Shown: piece after piece, positions 1 through 9,744 of the stretch | Numbering within the stretch: position 1 is the first letter of the stretch | How the letters are laid out: every line of letters begins with the position of its first letter | Source: Grifola frondosa | Taxonomy: Eukaryota > Basidiomycota > Agaricomycetes > Polyporales > Grifolaceae | NCBI GenBank assembly: GCA_001683735.1 | Contig: LUGG01000005.1 | Location: 62,001 to 126,000, forward strand | Length of the DNA stretch: 64,000 nucleotides | Direction of reading: 5' to 3' | Notes under the pieces: model-generated | What the model was told of the DNA's origin: nothing | The model's database searches: none | The model's input: only the letters and a program-made list of their open reading frames with translations | Translations under genes and position numbers: made by a program

Positions 1-1404
1 GCAGCTCTCCAGCATAACTCAACGTCGTCAACATCGATATCCAGCCCTCGCAGCTCCAGCCGTCGTTCGCAGTGCGGGGAGGGCACGCTCGTGGGTGGGA
101 ACGTGTGGGAAACACAGCTGAAGCGCGGGAAATGCAGTCGGCGCAAACGGGGGCAGTGCTGTGCAAACTCGACAATCGACTGGATGGGAGGTGCGGGTCC
201 GACGCATGTGTAATTCATGTCCAAGCTCTCCAGCTCCGGCCACGATTGTGCCATCATACGAATGTCGTCCTCCGACACGGACAGACGAGCCGTGGTCATA
301 ATCTGTAGTTCCTTCATCCTGCTCAAAGCCAGCAGGGGCTCCAGGAGCTTCATCGATGGATGCTTCGCGTGTCCACGGCTGTGAAAATTCAGCATCAAGG
401 TGCACAGCAACGGGCTGCCGGAACAAAGTGCGTCCAATATTCGACGCTTGGTTGCAATATCGCTTCGGCCCCTAATGATGATGTGTGCCGATTGCAGTCG
501 AGGGAAAGAGAAGTTCGTCAATAGCTCTGGGAGATTGTGCTCCCCACGAACGCAAAATTCGATGTTCTGCAGTGCCGCGAAACGTCCTCTTCCAATTTGT
601 GGCGTCGTTCCATCCAGACTGTTGACGAGGAGATCGTTCAGATAGTCAAGCCGGGAAAGCTTCTCGAATAAATCCGAAGTATAGGAAGAGAACGCTAGTT
701 CGACTTTGCGCAGAGCACTGAAGCGGGCAAGTTCCACTTGATAGAAGAATGATGGAGAAGCCGTGGACAACGTCCAGACCGCATTTGGGGAGATGGTGGA
801 TACGGCCTCCAAGAATGCCTCGAGACTTTCCTCTACACAAGACCACGCGCAAACCATGGTCAGAGATTGCATCGATGGTGCTAAAAACACAACATCTTCG
901 AACAGGACGAGCCGCGCATGAGCAGCATGATCGATTGTAGACAAGGAAAAAGCGGCTGGTTCCCAATGCGAGAGGCAAGGGCGATCCAGATCGATGATTC
1001 CTCCGGCTCCACTATGCCTCGCACTGTTCTTACATACGAAGCATACTGTTGAAACCGAGCCCATGCTTGTTGTGGAATTTCTGGTGGCAATAGCGCCTGT
1101 ATTCTAGTCGGTCAATGGGTAGCATGATCCCCGAATATAGTACGCACGATGAATCCCTTCTCGGTAGTGTTTTGGTACCCATACGGATCTTGAAGATTTT
1201 CAACGCTATGAGTAGCCAGCATGCAGGATGTAAATCATCTAGCGTCCGCCACAAGACCCGTAAGGCTGGCTCTGAGAACGACCTGCACACTCGAGCAGAT
1301 CGCGCAAGAGCTCCCATCTCACCCCGATTTATGAATGGGTGTGTCCAAATGTTTTCGAATATTTCGAGTAGAATATCAAAGCTGTTCAGAGCGCGATGCG
1401 ACAT
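1..1404 (-). CDS. F-box/LRR-like protein, 3' end cut by window edge
   Basis: The protein begins MSHRALNSFDILLEIFENIW, the usual start of basidiomycete F-box proteins, and continues as leucine-rich sequence (LPELLTNFSFPRLQSAHI, ALSRMKELQIMTTARLSVS) to the window edge with no stop, so the C-terminus is missing. Such proteins typically recruit substrates to SCF ubiquitin ligases; the substrate is unknown. Exon 1 is 1148-1404. A 44-nt intron (1104-1147, donor GTGCGT, acceptor CTAG) restores the frame to a segment reading PPEIPQQAWARFQQYAS. Near 905-925 the frame slips by one between LQSIMLLM and DVVFLAPSMQSL. I read this as a single-base indel, although an intron with donor GTCTAC and acceptor TTTTTAG (62 nt) would also rejoin frames. 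The start is the Met at 1404; no ATG precedes it in frame. Confidence 0.72.
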
Positions 1405-1925
1405 GTTATGGACAGGTAGAAGACACAAGCGCGCAAGTTTAAATACATAATTGATCGATCACTTTTTTGTTTCCTTTTATGGATCACTTTTTCTCTTTCC
1501 ACCTCGACTTAACATGTCTCTAGTCTCCGTTGCTGACCATTATAGCGGTTGATGACAATCGATCAACGTATGTCTCCAACCTATCTGGCCGTTGAGTACG
1601 AAGTCTATTACCGCGACGAATTTCCCACCAACACTGTAGGCCGAGAATAGCAGCGCTACATGCTCCTGACCATGTCGTGCCTCAGACCTCACGACACCAG
1701 CAGGCCCCCGCGCCGAACCGCACAGGCGGAGACAAGATTTCGTAAACATCGGGCGGACGCGTGAACAGGGAGGGCGAGACCAAAAACGAAACTCTGAGCG
1801 CCATAGCGCGTCGCGGACATATGCGACGAGCGGCGCCCGCCCGTCGCCCCGCGGCGGTATCGGAGCCTCTCCACCACCCATCTGAACGCATCCTCGCAAC
1901 AGCATCTACCGCAGTCGGGACGGAT
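1405..1925. other. Intergenic, no supported gene
   Basis: Upstream of the F-box gene. Several open frames occur on both strands but none shows family features or consistent splicing. The GC-rich stretch 1690-1900 is open on the minus strand without a recognisable domain. Homology to the flank of A2 starts only near 1930-2010. Confidence 0.4.
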
Positions 1926-1929
1926 AGCA

Positions 1930-3600
1930 CAGATCGGTGCGACCAGGACGAAGCACGAGTCTTATCATCCACATCATTGGCTTCGCTCCTCTTGCTAAAT
2001 CCGCCAAGGACACCCTGTCTCCACGGAGAGCACCAGATACTAGGAGCATTGGAGAAAGCACGCCGCCGGGATCGGATATGCATGCAATTATATTAGCATC
2101 GGAAAACAATCTAAGAACGAGGAGGGTGAGTGATCATAGAGAGGGCGTTATGGAAACATACCATAGAACCCGCGATTGTCGCCGAGTGGATAGGTACCAA
2201 TCCAATGTCAGTCAGCCAAGCATCCGTAATCTTCATTATAAACAGCAATTCATCCACTCGACGTCCAATCCAAGAGACACCCCTGAACACAAACCAACCG
2301 CTTACAGCACCCTTTGCTCTTCCCTCTCGAAGAGCATACCGAGATTATTCCCAAGCGCCCATTGTGGCGGATGGTCCACGTTGAAGCTCCATACACGATC
2401 ATAACGCTGATGCAGCTCGCCCTCGCGCGGCAGCTTCCCCATGAACGTCTGATGCGGCACTGGAGGACGGACGATCTTCACTATGCGCAGGACGGCGGTG
2501 CGGGTGCCCGCGTGCTGCGGGAGCGTCGAGCGCTCGAAGCAGCACAGCGCCGAGCCTATCCGCGATCGGTCATCCGCGAGCCCAAAGAGCGCATGCGCAG
2601 GACGCACCGGAGTACGGACACCGCCTTTCGGACATGCCCTTGAACAAGTACTTAAAGATGACCGGGTGCACGGAGAGTCCGTCCTCGCCGACGAGCCAGA
2701 AAGTAGCTGAGCGCCTGGTGAACCCCATGTGGAACGGCTGGCCAAGCGAGTGCATGAGCGTCACAGAGTCGTCCTCCTGTATGCCGAGCTCAGTGCACTT
2801 GTCGAGCAGCGGCTGTGCGACCAAGTCGTCGCGCAGTAGCATCTGGCGGAGCTTCGCGTAGGATACGATGGACGCGTTGCCGAGGACGACGATCGGGGCC
2901 TCCCACGGGAGACCAGATGGGAGGAGCAAGTCAGTGCCAGACGCGAAAGACGTGGGGGAGCCGTCCTGCGTGATCCGGAACCGAATGGCACCGGCGATGG
3001 GGGCGCGCGGGGGGAGTAGTAGTAGAAGAAACCGCGCGCCTTCGGAGGGAAGGGCACCGGCATTTGGACCGCCTCCATGAGCTCCATGAGTAACTTCATG
3101 CTCATCTCGTACATCTCGCCGTATATCAGCGTGGCAGCAGACGTGTCCCCTATCTTCACACTGTGGATGTCTGACAGATCGACGTAGTCCAGGGCGCTGA
3201 GTCGTCTGGGATCAAGTGTGCCGATATCGTGGTCGATGTGTGTTCCTGCAAGATGCGACGTCTGTTCTTGGGACTCTGTGTCCGCAGAACCCTGTCTCTG
3301 TGGTGCATCGACTGAGCGATTACTCACAGCCACATAGTATCGTGGGCATTGCACCCAGAACTGACGCCTATTCCAGGTCGGATTTACTAATGACGAGGAA
3401 TAGGTCGCAAACAGGCCTTCTGCTTTATGTGGAAGATGTAAATGTTGTAGACATCGAAGGATTCTCATTGCCGCTATGATCAGCTATTAGCCGAAGTATG
3501 AGATGATGGTCAACGTTCAAAGACTGTGGCGACTGTGATCGATCGTGACGCGGCGCGTCTTCGACGTGACAACTTTGTTTCCCCATAACCAACCGGAGGA
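1930..3600 (-). repeat. Left arm of inverted duplication (contains A1)
   Basis: Read as reverse complement, this stretch matches 5290-7020: the coding region, the upstream promoter (both contain GTCACG, GATCGATCACAG and TGACCATCATC in the same order) and about 300 bp of 3' flank (both contain CATCCACTCGACGTCC and ACAAACCAACCGCTTA). The two arms are in opposite orientation, separated by about 1.7 kb of unrelated sequence. Arm limits are approximate, set by where similarity can no longer be followed by eye. Confidence 0.8.
2302..3468 (-). CDS. Family A protein, copy A1 (one frameshift)
   Basis: Same three-exon layout as A2: exon 1 3328-3468, exon 2 2608-3261, exon 3 2302-2555. The start MRILRCLQHLHLPHKAE aligns with the second Met of A2; the codon matching A2's first ATG is ATA here, so the inner Met is the conserved start. 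Exon 2 is one base short of the required phase. The break is at a run of six G (3009-3014; six C on the coding strand) inside the FFYYYS-PRAP motif. A seventh C gives YSPPRAPIAGAIRFRI, matching A2 and A3 exactly. This is a probable homopolymer error, or a very young pseudogene. Function unknown; no domain recognised. The middle segment differs from A2: it is shorter and Met-rich (GEMYEMSMKLLMELMEAVQM). Confidence 0.7.
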
Positions 3601-3951
3601 AAAAACTGTGAGGACAATATTCAGCCAGCCCTTCATGCGCCAAGATGACAGGCCAAACGCCGGTCTATGCGATTATATTATGGTCGAAGATTCTCCGCAG
3701 TGTGGAATATGTTCGTTCTTGACATCGTGCAATCGCATGCGTCCTTACGATGAAACAACATTTACGGCTTTCCACCATACCGTTCGGGTCCACGCCGCAC
3801 CCATATTCCGCCCATCACAGCGCAATCGGGCGATGTCAGTCTTAAACCCGTAGTACATAAATCAGTAGCACACATATTTATCCGACTTTCAAGCCGAGAT
3901 CCAAAGGTCTAACGATCCGCATTACAAAAAAGCCACACAAAATATCCAAGA

Positions 3952-4702
3952 TCAGGGAGAGCGGCGCGCATTCGGCTCAGGCACGGGAGAGCCGGGAGCC
4001 ATAGCCGCTCCCCGCGGGTCGAACCGTCCGTGCAGCGGCAAACCGAATGCGCTGTTCTCATAGGCAAACAGCGCGCTCATGATCATGAGGATGAGCACAA
4101 CCACCCAACACATCCACGAGAAGGCGACGAGGGTGGTCAGAATGCGGCACGGGAAGTAGCGGTGGCACCAGAAGAGGTTGCCCCAGAATGTCTGCGGATA
4201 GAGATAATGCGGGAGGTGAGATTGTGAATTGGGAGAGGGGAGGGGTAAACGTACGCTGGCGATTGCTGCGCCGACGAGGTACAGGACGAAGAGCGCAGAG
4301 AGCCCGAGGAGTTCGGCGAAGAAGCTGGACAGGCGGCCGAGGTCGTAGCTGCGATGAATGATGTGGATTCTGCGTGAGGGAGGCGTTAGCGTGCCATCAC
4401 GCCGCGCGCGTGCGGATTGACGTACATGAAGGACGACCAGAACATCGCGAAGATGGTTGTCGCGAGCAGCTCGGCGACGATGGGGTCGTAGAAGCTCTTG
4501 CCATTGTTGAGTGGGTCGAACGGCGGGAGGTGAGTCGTGTAGTGCAGGCGGTCGGCCGACAGCCCAAACAGGACGAGGAGAACAGGAACTGCCAGAAGGA
4601 AGCAATACACAATGTTATAACAGGACGGGGGCGGTTGGGTGGAGTAACGGCATTTACCAGCACGACATACAGAAAAACTCGGATACCGTTAATAGTCACC
4701 AT
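3952..4702 (-). CDS. Small four-helix membrane protein, conserved hypothetical
   Basis: Exons 4658-4702 (MVTINGIRVFLYVVL), 4426-4588, 4255-4369 and 3952-4191. Introns: 4589-4657, 4370-4425 (donor GTACGT) and 4192-4254. About 187 residues with four hydrophobic stretches: the VLYVVL/VLLVLFGLSAD region, DPIVAELLATTIFAMFWSSF, ELLGLSALFVLYLVGAAIAS, and ILTTLVAFSWMCWVVVLILM. The soluble loop after the first helix contains LHYTTHLPPFDPLNNGKSF. This pattern is typical of small MARVEL-like proteins of unknown role in Agaricomycetes. One base appears to be missing near 4577-4583, just after the first acceptor: joined as read, exon 2 leaves the hydrophobic frame. A TATATAAG box lies about 93 bp upstream of the start. 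The gene sits in the spacer between the inverted A1/A2 arms. Confidence 0.68.
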
Positions 4703-4794
4703 AGCCAGTGGTTGGGCAAAGAATCAGCAGACGGGATGGGGGTGCGATGACGATGAAGGGGTGTACGGCAAGGTCATAATGGCATGCCCCAGCT

Positions 4795-4802
4795 CTTATA
4801 TA
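4795..4802 (-). promoter_or_regulatory. TATA box of membrane protein gene
   Basis: Reads TATATAAG on the minus strand, about 93 bp upstream of the ATG at 4702, a normal distance for fungal core promoters. Confidence 0.5.
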
Positions 4803-4809
4803 GAGACGT

Positions 4810-5290
4810 CATGAGCGCACTTCCACAACGTGGTGGCCTCGAAATTATGTCTTCGGGATGCACCGTCGGCGTTCAAATACAAGGTCCTTGAGTATCTGCA
4901 CTCATCACCCTCGTAAGGGGGTACGAACTGATTCGCCGTAGCAGATGCATCCCCGCAGACCAACATAGCCTCGATAGCCGACGATAACTTGCCGGAGAGC
5001 ACTGCGTGCTGATTTGTATAGTGATCAATGGGACAACGAGTATGGCAATGCGCGGAACGCCGGGCAGGGCAGCTGCTTGACGTCAAACCGACCTCGAGGC
5101 CGCTCTGGAAGACGTGGCGCTGTGCAGCACGTTTTTGACGCACGGATTGTACGAGGCAGAGGCTATCCGCGACTCAGTCAGCACCGTCCACAGCATGTCG
5201 AGTAGAGACGAGATTTGTATACTTACACTGTAGTAACTGAGCGAACCTCAGCGAGACAGTGAGAATGGTATTCTCAGAATACTGTAGAGG
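4810..5290. other. Spacer, no gene seen
   Basis: Lies between the membrane protein promoter and the right arm of the inverted duplication. Only short shadow frames are present. Confidence 0.4.
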
Positions 5291-5342
5291 CCAATCGGTT
5301 ATGGGAACTTAAAAAACAAAGTCGGTGACCGTCACGTCAAAA

Positions 5343-5357
5343 ACGCGTCGCGTCACG
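5343..5357 (+). promoter_or_regulatory. MCB-like element in A2 promoter
   Basis: ACGCGTCGCGTCACG, about 100 bp upstream of A2. It contains the ACGCGT core bound by MBF-type cell-cycle regulators in fungi. The identical 15-mer occurs at 52629-52643 upstream of B5. The A1 promoter has a degenerate version (GACGCGGCGCGTC near 3547-3559). Binding by MBF here is inference. Confidence 0.45.
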
Positions 5358-5446
5358 ATCGATCACAGTCACTGATCGTTGGCCACAGCAAGGCCACAGT
5401 CGTCGAACGGTGACCATCATCTTGTACACTCAGCTAACAGCTGGTC

Positions 5447-6716
5447 ATGGCAGCAATGAGAAACCTTCAATGGTTACAACGTTTACGTCTTCCACATAAA
5501 GCAGGACCCGTCTTTGCGAGCTATTTATCGCCACTGAATCCGACCTGGCATCAGTTCTGGGTACAATGCCCTCGATCCTATGTGGCTGTGAGTAATCGCT
5601 CAATCGATGTGGAATGGACGCAGCGCTCTGTGGACACAGAGCCATCGCATTCCCAAGACCAGACACGTCTCGCAGGCACATTCATCCATCACGACATCGG
5701 CACACTTGATCCCAGACATCTCAGCACCCTCGACTACGTCGATCTGTCCGACGTCCACAGGGTGAAGATAGGGGACATGTCTGATACCGGTGCGCCCCAT
5801 GCTGCCACGCTGTTCTACCGCACGACGTACATGAAGACACGGCGAGAGCGGTACAAGTTGCGTGAGCAATACAGTGAAGTCCTGCGGAAGAACCAGACGT
5901 TGCCCAAATCAGAACGCAAGAAAGTACCCATCGACACCCGGAAACATGTGCCCTTCCCTCCGCAGGCGGGTGGTTTCTTCTATTACTACTCCTCGCCGCG
6001 CGCCCCCATTGCCGGAGCCATTCGGTTCCGGATCACGCAGGACGGCTCCCCCACGTCTTTCGCGTCTGGCACTGACTTGCTCCTCCCATCTGGTCTCCCA
6101 TGGGAGGTCCCGATCGTCGTACTTGGCTCCGCGTCCATCGCATCCTACGCGAAGCTGCGCCAGATGCTACTGCGCGACGGCCTGGTCGCGCAGCCGCTGC
6201 TCGACAAGTGTACTGAGCTCGGCACGCAGGAAGGCGCCTCTGCATGGCACGACAGCAGGCTCCTGCACTCGCTCGGCCAGCCGTTCTACATGGAGTTCGA
6301 CCAGCATACGTACACCTTCTGGCTCGTCGGCGAGGACGGGCTCTCCGTGCACCCAGTCGTCTTCAAGTATTTTTTCAAGGGTATGTTCCACAAGCAGTCT
6401 CCATATTCCGGTGCGTCCTGCGTATGCGCTGTTTGGGCTCTCGGATGACCGATCGCGGATAGGCTCGGCGCTGTGCTGCTTCGAGCGCTCGACGCTCCCG
6501 CAGCACGCGGGCACCCGCACCGCCGTCCTGCGCATAGTGAAGATCGTCGATCGTGCAGTGCCGAATTTGACATACAGGGGAAGGCTGCCGCGCGAGGGCA
6601 AGCTGCATCAGCGCTATGATCGTGTATGGAGCTTTAACGTGGACCATCCACCGCCATGGGCGCCCAGGAATAATCTCGGTATGCTGTTCGAGAGGGAAGA
6701 GCAAAGGGTGCCATAA
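5447..6716 (+). CDS. Family A protein, copy A2 (reference copy)
   Basis: Exons 5456 (or 5447) to 5587, 5663-6410 and 6463-6716; about 377 residues. The second ATG (5456) is the start conserved in A1. Intron 1 (75 nt, donor GTGAGT) is a multiple of three without a stop, so the genomic frame stays open through it; its position is shared by A1 (66 nt) and, less exactly, A3 and A4. Intron 2 (52 nt) has its donor right after PYSG and its acceptor right before SALCCFE, a position conserved in all four copies. Visible landmarks: IGTLDPRHLSTLDYVDLS, FFYYYSSPRAP, AIRFRITQDGSPTSFASGTD, LLPSGLPWEVPIVVLGS, KLRQMLLRDGLVAQPLLDKC, and a C-terminal HAGTRTAVLRIVKIV. No transmembrane segment, signal peptide or known domain is recognised; function unknown. 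The frame is intact throughout, making this the best copy for homology work. Confidence 0.75.
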
Positions 6717-6740
6717 GCGGTTGGTTTGTGTTCAGGCAGG

Positions 6741-7376
6741 TTAGGTGGTGTTTCTCGGAACGGACGTCGAGTGGATGGACTGCTGTTGAAATGAGGACTG
6801 GAGATGCTTAGATGACTGACCTTGGATGGGTACCCGTCCAGCCGCCGATGATTGCAGTTCTATGGTACGTTTCCACACCGCCCTGGCTGTGGTCCCCTCA
6901 CCTTCATCGTCATCTGACGCTAATAGATCTACATGCATGTCCAACCGTGTTTTGTCCAATACGTCCAATACCACTAGTATCTGGTGCTCTAGGGGAGACA
7001 CGGTATTGTTTGTGGATATGACGAGATGTGGGATACGTAGTGAAGCCGATGAATGCACATGGGTGCGAATGACAAGAATCTGCGCCGCGCATCCCGACTC
7101 CAGTAGACGATGTCGCCGTCCGTCTCGGCTAGGAGGACGGTGCAAAGGGCACCATGGGATAGTTGTGCTGCTCCCGGAATGGACAACTTTATGTCGCAGT
7201 GTGCTATCATGTTGAATGGCGAGTGTCGTTCCGTCATAAGGAACGAGGTCAAGAACGAACACATTCCACCATAAGATTATTGCGCACACCAGACGTTCGA
7301 CGGTCGACCTGTCAACTGCTCCATCTTGGCGGACTAATGGATCCCATGGCACTTGAGCCAAGTTGGGGAATTGCAT
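6741..7376 (-). CDS. Hypothetical 211-residue ORF
   Basis: One uninterrupted minus-strand frame from ATG at 7376 to a stop at 6741, convergent with A2 and ending 25 bp after its stop. The protein contains ILVIRTHVHSSASLRIPH, EHQILVVLDVLDKTRLDMHV and an acidic DDDEGEG patch. No family is recognised. The 3' part is inside the inverted duplication; the mirror sequence at about 2010-2290 keeps similarity but not a clean frame, so that copy is a truncated relic or the ORF is not a real gene. Confidence 0.35.
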   Translation of the reverse strand: MQFPNLAQVPWDPLVRQDGAVDRSTVERLVCAIILWWNVFVLDLVPYDGTTLAIQHDSTLRHKVVHSGSSTTIPWCPLHRPPSRDGRRHRLLESGCAAQILVIRTHVHSSASLRIPHLVISTNNTVSPLEHQILVVLDVLDKTRLDMHVDLLASDDDEGEGTTARAVWKRTIELQSSAAGRVPIQGQSSKHLQSSFQQQSIHSTSVPRNTT

Positions 7377-7786
7377 AGACTAGATTAAAAGACCTGGAGA
7401 ACCTTGTCCTCATTGGCCAGGAAGACAAGTCGATGAAAATCTGTTCAGTACCCATGCGAATTTCCCCGACACACAAGTGGATCGAATGTCGGGCACGTGC
7501 GGAGGTTTACCAGCTGTACCAATATAACCTGGCATAAAGCACAAGCAACTTGTAGGAGCACAGGCGTATAAAGCAGATGGATACATCTGACCAAGATGAT
7601 GGCAAAGAAAATAATTGAGCATGGAGGCCATCATGTCACAAACACCAGGAGCGTGACACAACGCGTCGTGTGACAACATCCAACGATCGAGCGTGCACCA
7701 GCTGAGACTTGAGCTTGAGCCTTTTGATTCAGAACTTGCTACAGTACTCGCCATAGAGTTTCACACCCCCGGACACTTCAAAGTAA
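7377..7786. other. SPC25 upstream region
   Basis: About 410 bp between the ORF ending at 7376 and SPC25. A minus-strand frame (7410-7754) shows nothing recognisable. It holds an ACGCGT motif (see separate entry). Confidence 0.4.
7661..7666 (+). promoter_or_regulatory. MCB (ACGCGT) upstream of SPC25
   Basis: ACGCGT within a near-palindromic context (GTGACACAACGCGTCGTGTGAC), about 120 bp before the SPC25 ATG. MCB elements drive G1/S expression through MBF in ascomycete yeasts, so a cell-cycle element here would fit a kinetochore gene. Use in this species is inference. Confidence 0.4.
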
Positions 7787-8699
7787 ATGGCACAAGTTTT
7801 GCGAGTCCCCAAACTCGACCTTCCGACTATCCTCGCTGCACAGAATCCACAGATCGACCTTCGACTCGAGGCGTATGAAGCATCCACGCGGAACTTCTTG
7901 AAGGCGATCTCCAATTATACACAGCGGGCACTGACAGAGATCACGAACCGCAAGAACGCGCATGTAGTGGAGAAGAAGAGGGTGCAGGAGAAGATTCAGC
8001 AGATTGAGAGCGAGACGAACCAATGCAAAGTCAAGGAGATCGAGCTGATTGCCGGTACGTAGACCGCAACGCTCATTGCATTAGTGCTAATTTTTGTGTC
8101 TGATTATGAATTAGTGTTGGACAAGGAGCAGGAGGAGAAGAAGGAGGCCGAGTCGTCGGTCGCAGCGTTCCGACGCCAGCTCGCCTCGATCAAGGAGAAA
8201 TGTGCGTCGGTGGACGTAGAGATAGAGCAGCATCGCATCATCACCGCGAATTTATCGAGGGGTGAGCATGCTTTTGCGATTGCCTAGCTGCTTGACCATT
8301 CATATTCCCTTGCAGAAAGAGAGAGGGAACAGTCGATCCTAGGCGCCCACGCCTCTCGCACAGTCCCTGAGCTCGCGCACTGCGAGCACGTCCTTCAATG
8401 TGCCGTCGAGGGCATCGACAAGGACAAACTTCTCATACAGTTTTCGCATATCGATCCCACAGACTTGAACAGAGAATTTAGTCTGGTCATCGATGTGTCC
8501 AGCCGATCATATAAAGGTATTCGACACTAGCTCCTCTCTTCAGGTAGCGTTGCTTACATAGATCTCAGTTCCAACAACGACGCCATTCCTACCGACACTC
8601 CCAATACTGCTCGACGAGCTTAACGAAAACAGGGACGTTTACGCGTTCATCAAGCACGTCCGGCAGGCATTCAGTAATTTGGTCACTCAAGACACATGA
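7787..8699 (+). CDS. SPC25: Kinetochore protein Spc25
   Basis: Exons 7787-8054, 8115-8261, 8316-8516 and 8569-8699; 248 residues, the usual size. Introns are 60, 54 and 52 nt with GTACGT, GTGAGC and GTATTC donors, and all phases match with no frameshift. Residues about 25-160 form a heptad-rich, charged coiled coil (QIESETNQCKVKEIELIA; KEQEEKKEAESSVAAFRRQL). The C-terminal globular RWD-like part contains LLIQFSHIDPTDLNREFSLV and ends FIKHVRQAFSNLVTQDT. Spc25 pairs with Spc24 in the Ndc80 complex, which links kinetochores to spindle microtubules. Transcription probably starts near the MCB-bearing upstream region. The assignment rests on architecture and motif match to fungal Spc25. Confidence 0.85.
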
Positions 8700-9659
8700 A
8701 ACGAGAGCGGAGCATCTTTTATTGTGACTTTATTCTTATTTTTACTTGGCTTCATGGGAGTAAGGAACTCTAGTCAGCGATCACCCGCGTTTGAACATTA
8801 TGCGAAGAGACGCTGAATATGTGTGTAGAATTCTCATTTCCATATGGAAGCTTTGTCAAGAGGAATCGTGCATGATGGTCATATGTGAGCTGGCGGCGCA
8901 CATTGTGCGCTACCTTCATCGACTGCTACCGACGCGTTCCACGTATAGCCAACTCTCCATCGTCGCGGAAACTATTTACGTAGACGCCAGAGAAGCGCGA
9001 TGATTCACGAAGCTGCTGTGGCGGAGTGTAACTTGAATTGATGAATGCTCTAACGCTTGACAGATGCAGCACTTCGAAATTCCATTCCTCCATAGGCACA
9101 GTAGGAACTGATTGTCTCATCATGGGAACTGAGCAAAGAGCAAGAAATTCTGAATGTGATGGTGGTGATTTGTTTGTCCTTTCCTTTAAATTTATGATTG
9201 AATGGCTGATGTAGTGGCTTCAAAAGTGGATTTTTTTTTCTCATCAAGGTCTCGGGGGATTATTAAACAAGCGTGTCTTCCGTTCCATCTCGCGAGTGAC
9301 AATTCCTCGCCATCCACGCATGGAAGACATATGTAATTGTCGATAGCCCATGCATCAGATTAGTAGAGTCCTTTGCTCACTGAAATGGAGCATCATGACC
9401 TCGAACGTCACGGCTAGGTACATTTCCATTCTTCTTTAGGGCGGCTTTCTTGGCAATTATACACTGAAGTCCTTGGTTTCAGTGGTGTGCTACGCTTCAG
9501 ACAGGCTCGGAAATGCAACTAACACAGATTCTCCTCCATAGATGTGTCTCAATGTCAGACCACGTCCATGCGTGAAGAGCAATGACTTCTCCCGCCCAAC
9601 ACGTTCGCGAATTTTCAATCCTCCGGATGTTGCGGAGGAAATAGCAGCCAGTAGTGGCC
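8700..9659. other. Intergenic region
   Basis: Nearly 1 kb between SPC25 and the SurE-like gene, both on the plus strand. Only short unsupported frames are present. I see no RNA gene or repeat. Confidence 0.5.
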
Positions 9660-9666
9660 TATAAAG
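9660..9666 (+). promoter_or_regulatory. TATA box of SurE-like gene
   Basis: TATAAAG 79 bp upstream of the ATG at 9745. Confidence 0.5.
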
Positions 9667-9744
9667 CCTTCATGTGTAGCCCTCATTACTGCAGGTTCAA
9701 ATCAACCTACCCATCTTACATTCGTCGCTCTCTCATTCCAGAAC

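Larger units (their letters stand above)
5290..7020 (+). repeat. Right arm of inverted duplication (contains A2)
   Basis: Mirror of 1930-3600: promoter, three exons and 3' flank, which overlaps the end of the minus-strand frame at 6741-7376. The coding arms are much more alike than the spacer-side sequence, so the duplicated unit is roughly 1.6 kb. Confidence 0.8.

Noticed and set aside
905..967. 62-nt intron in the first F-box gene (GTCTAC...TTTTTAG)
   Set aside because: It would restore frame, but the donor is poor and it would remove LVLFEDVVFL, which looks like a normal LRR segment; a one-base indel is simpler.
1682..2083. 133-codon minus-strand frame rich in Arg and Ser
   Set aside because: Overlaps other frames of similar length in GC-rich DNA; no motif, start context or splicing supports it.
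9690..9712. GGTTCAAATCAACC resembling a tRNA B-box
   Set aside because: No matching A-box upstream; it lies in the SurE-like 5' UTR.
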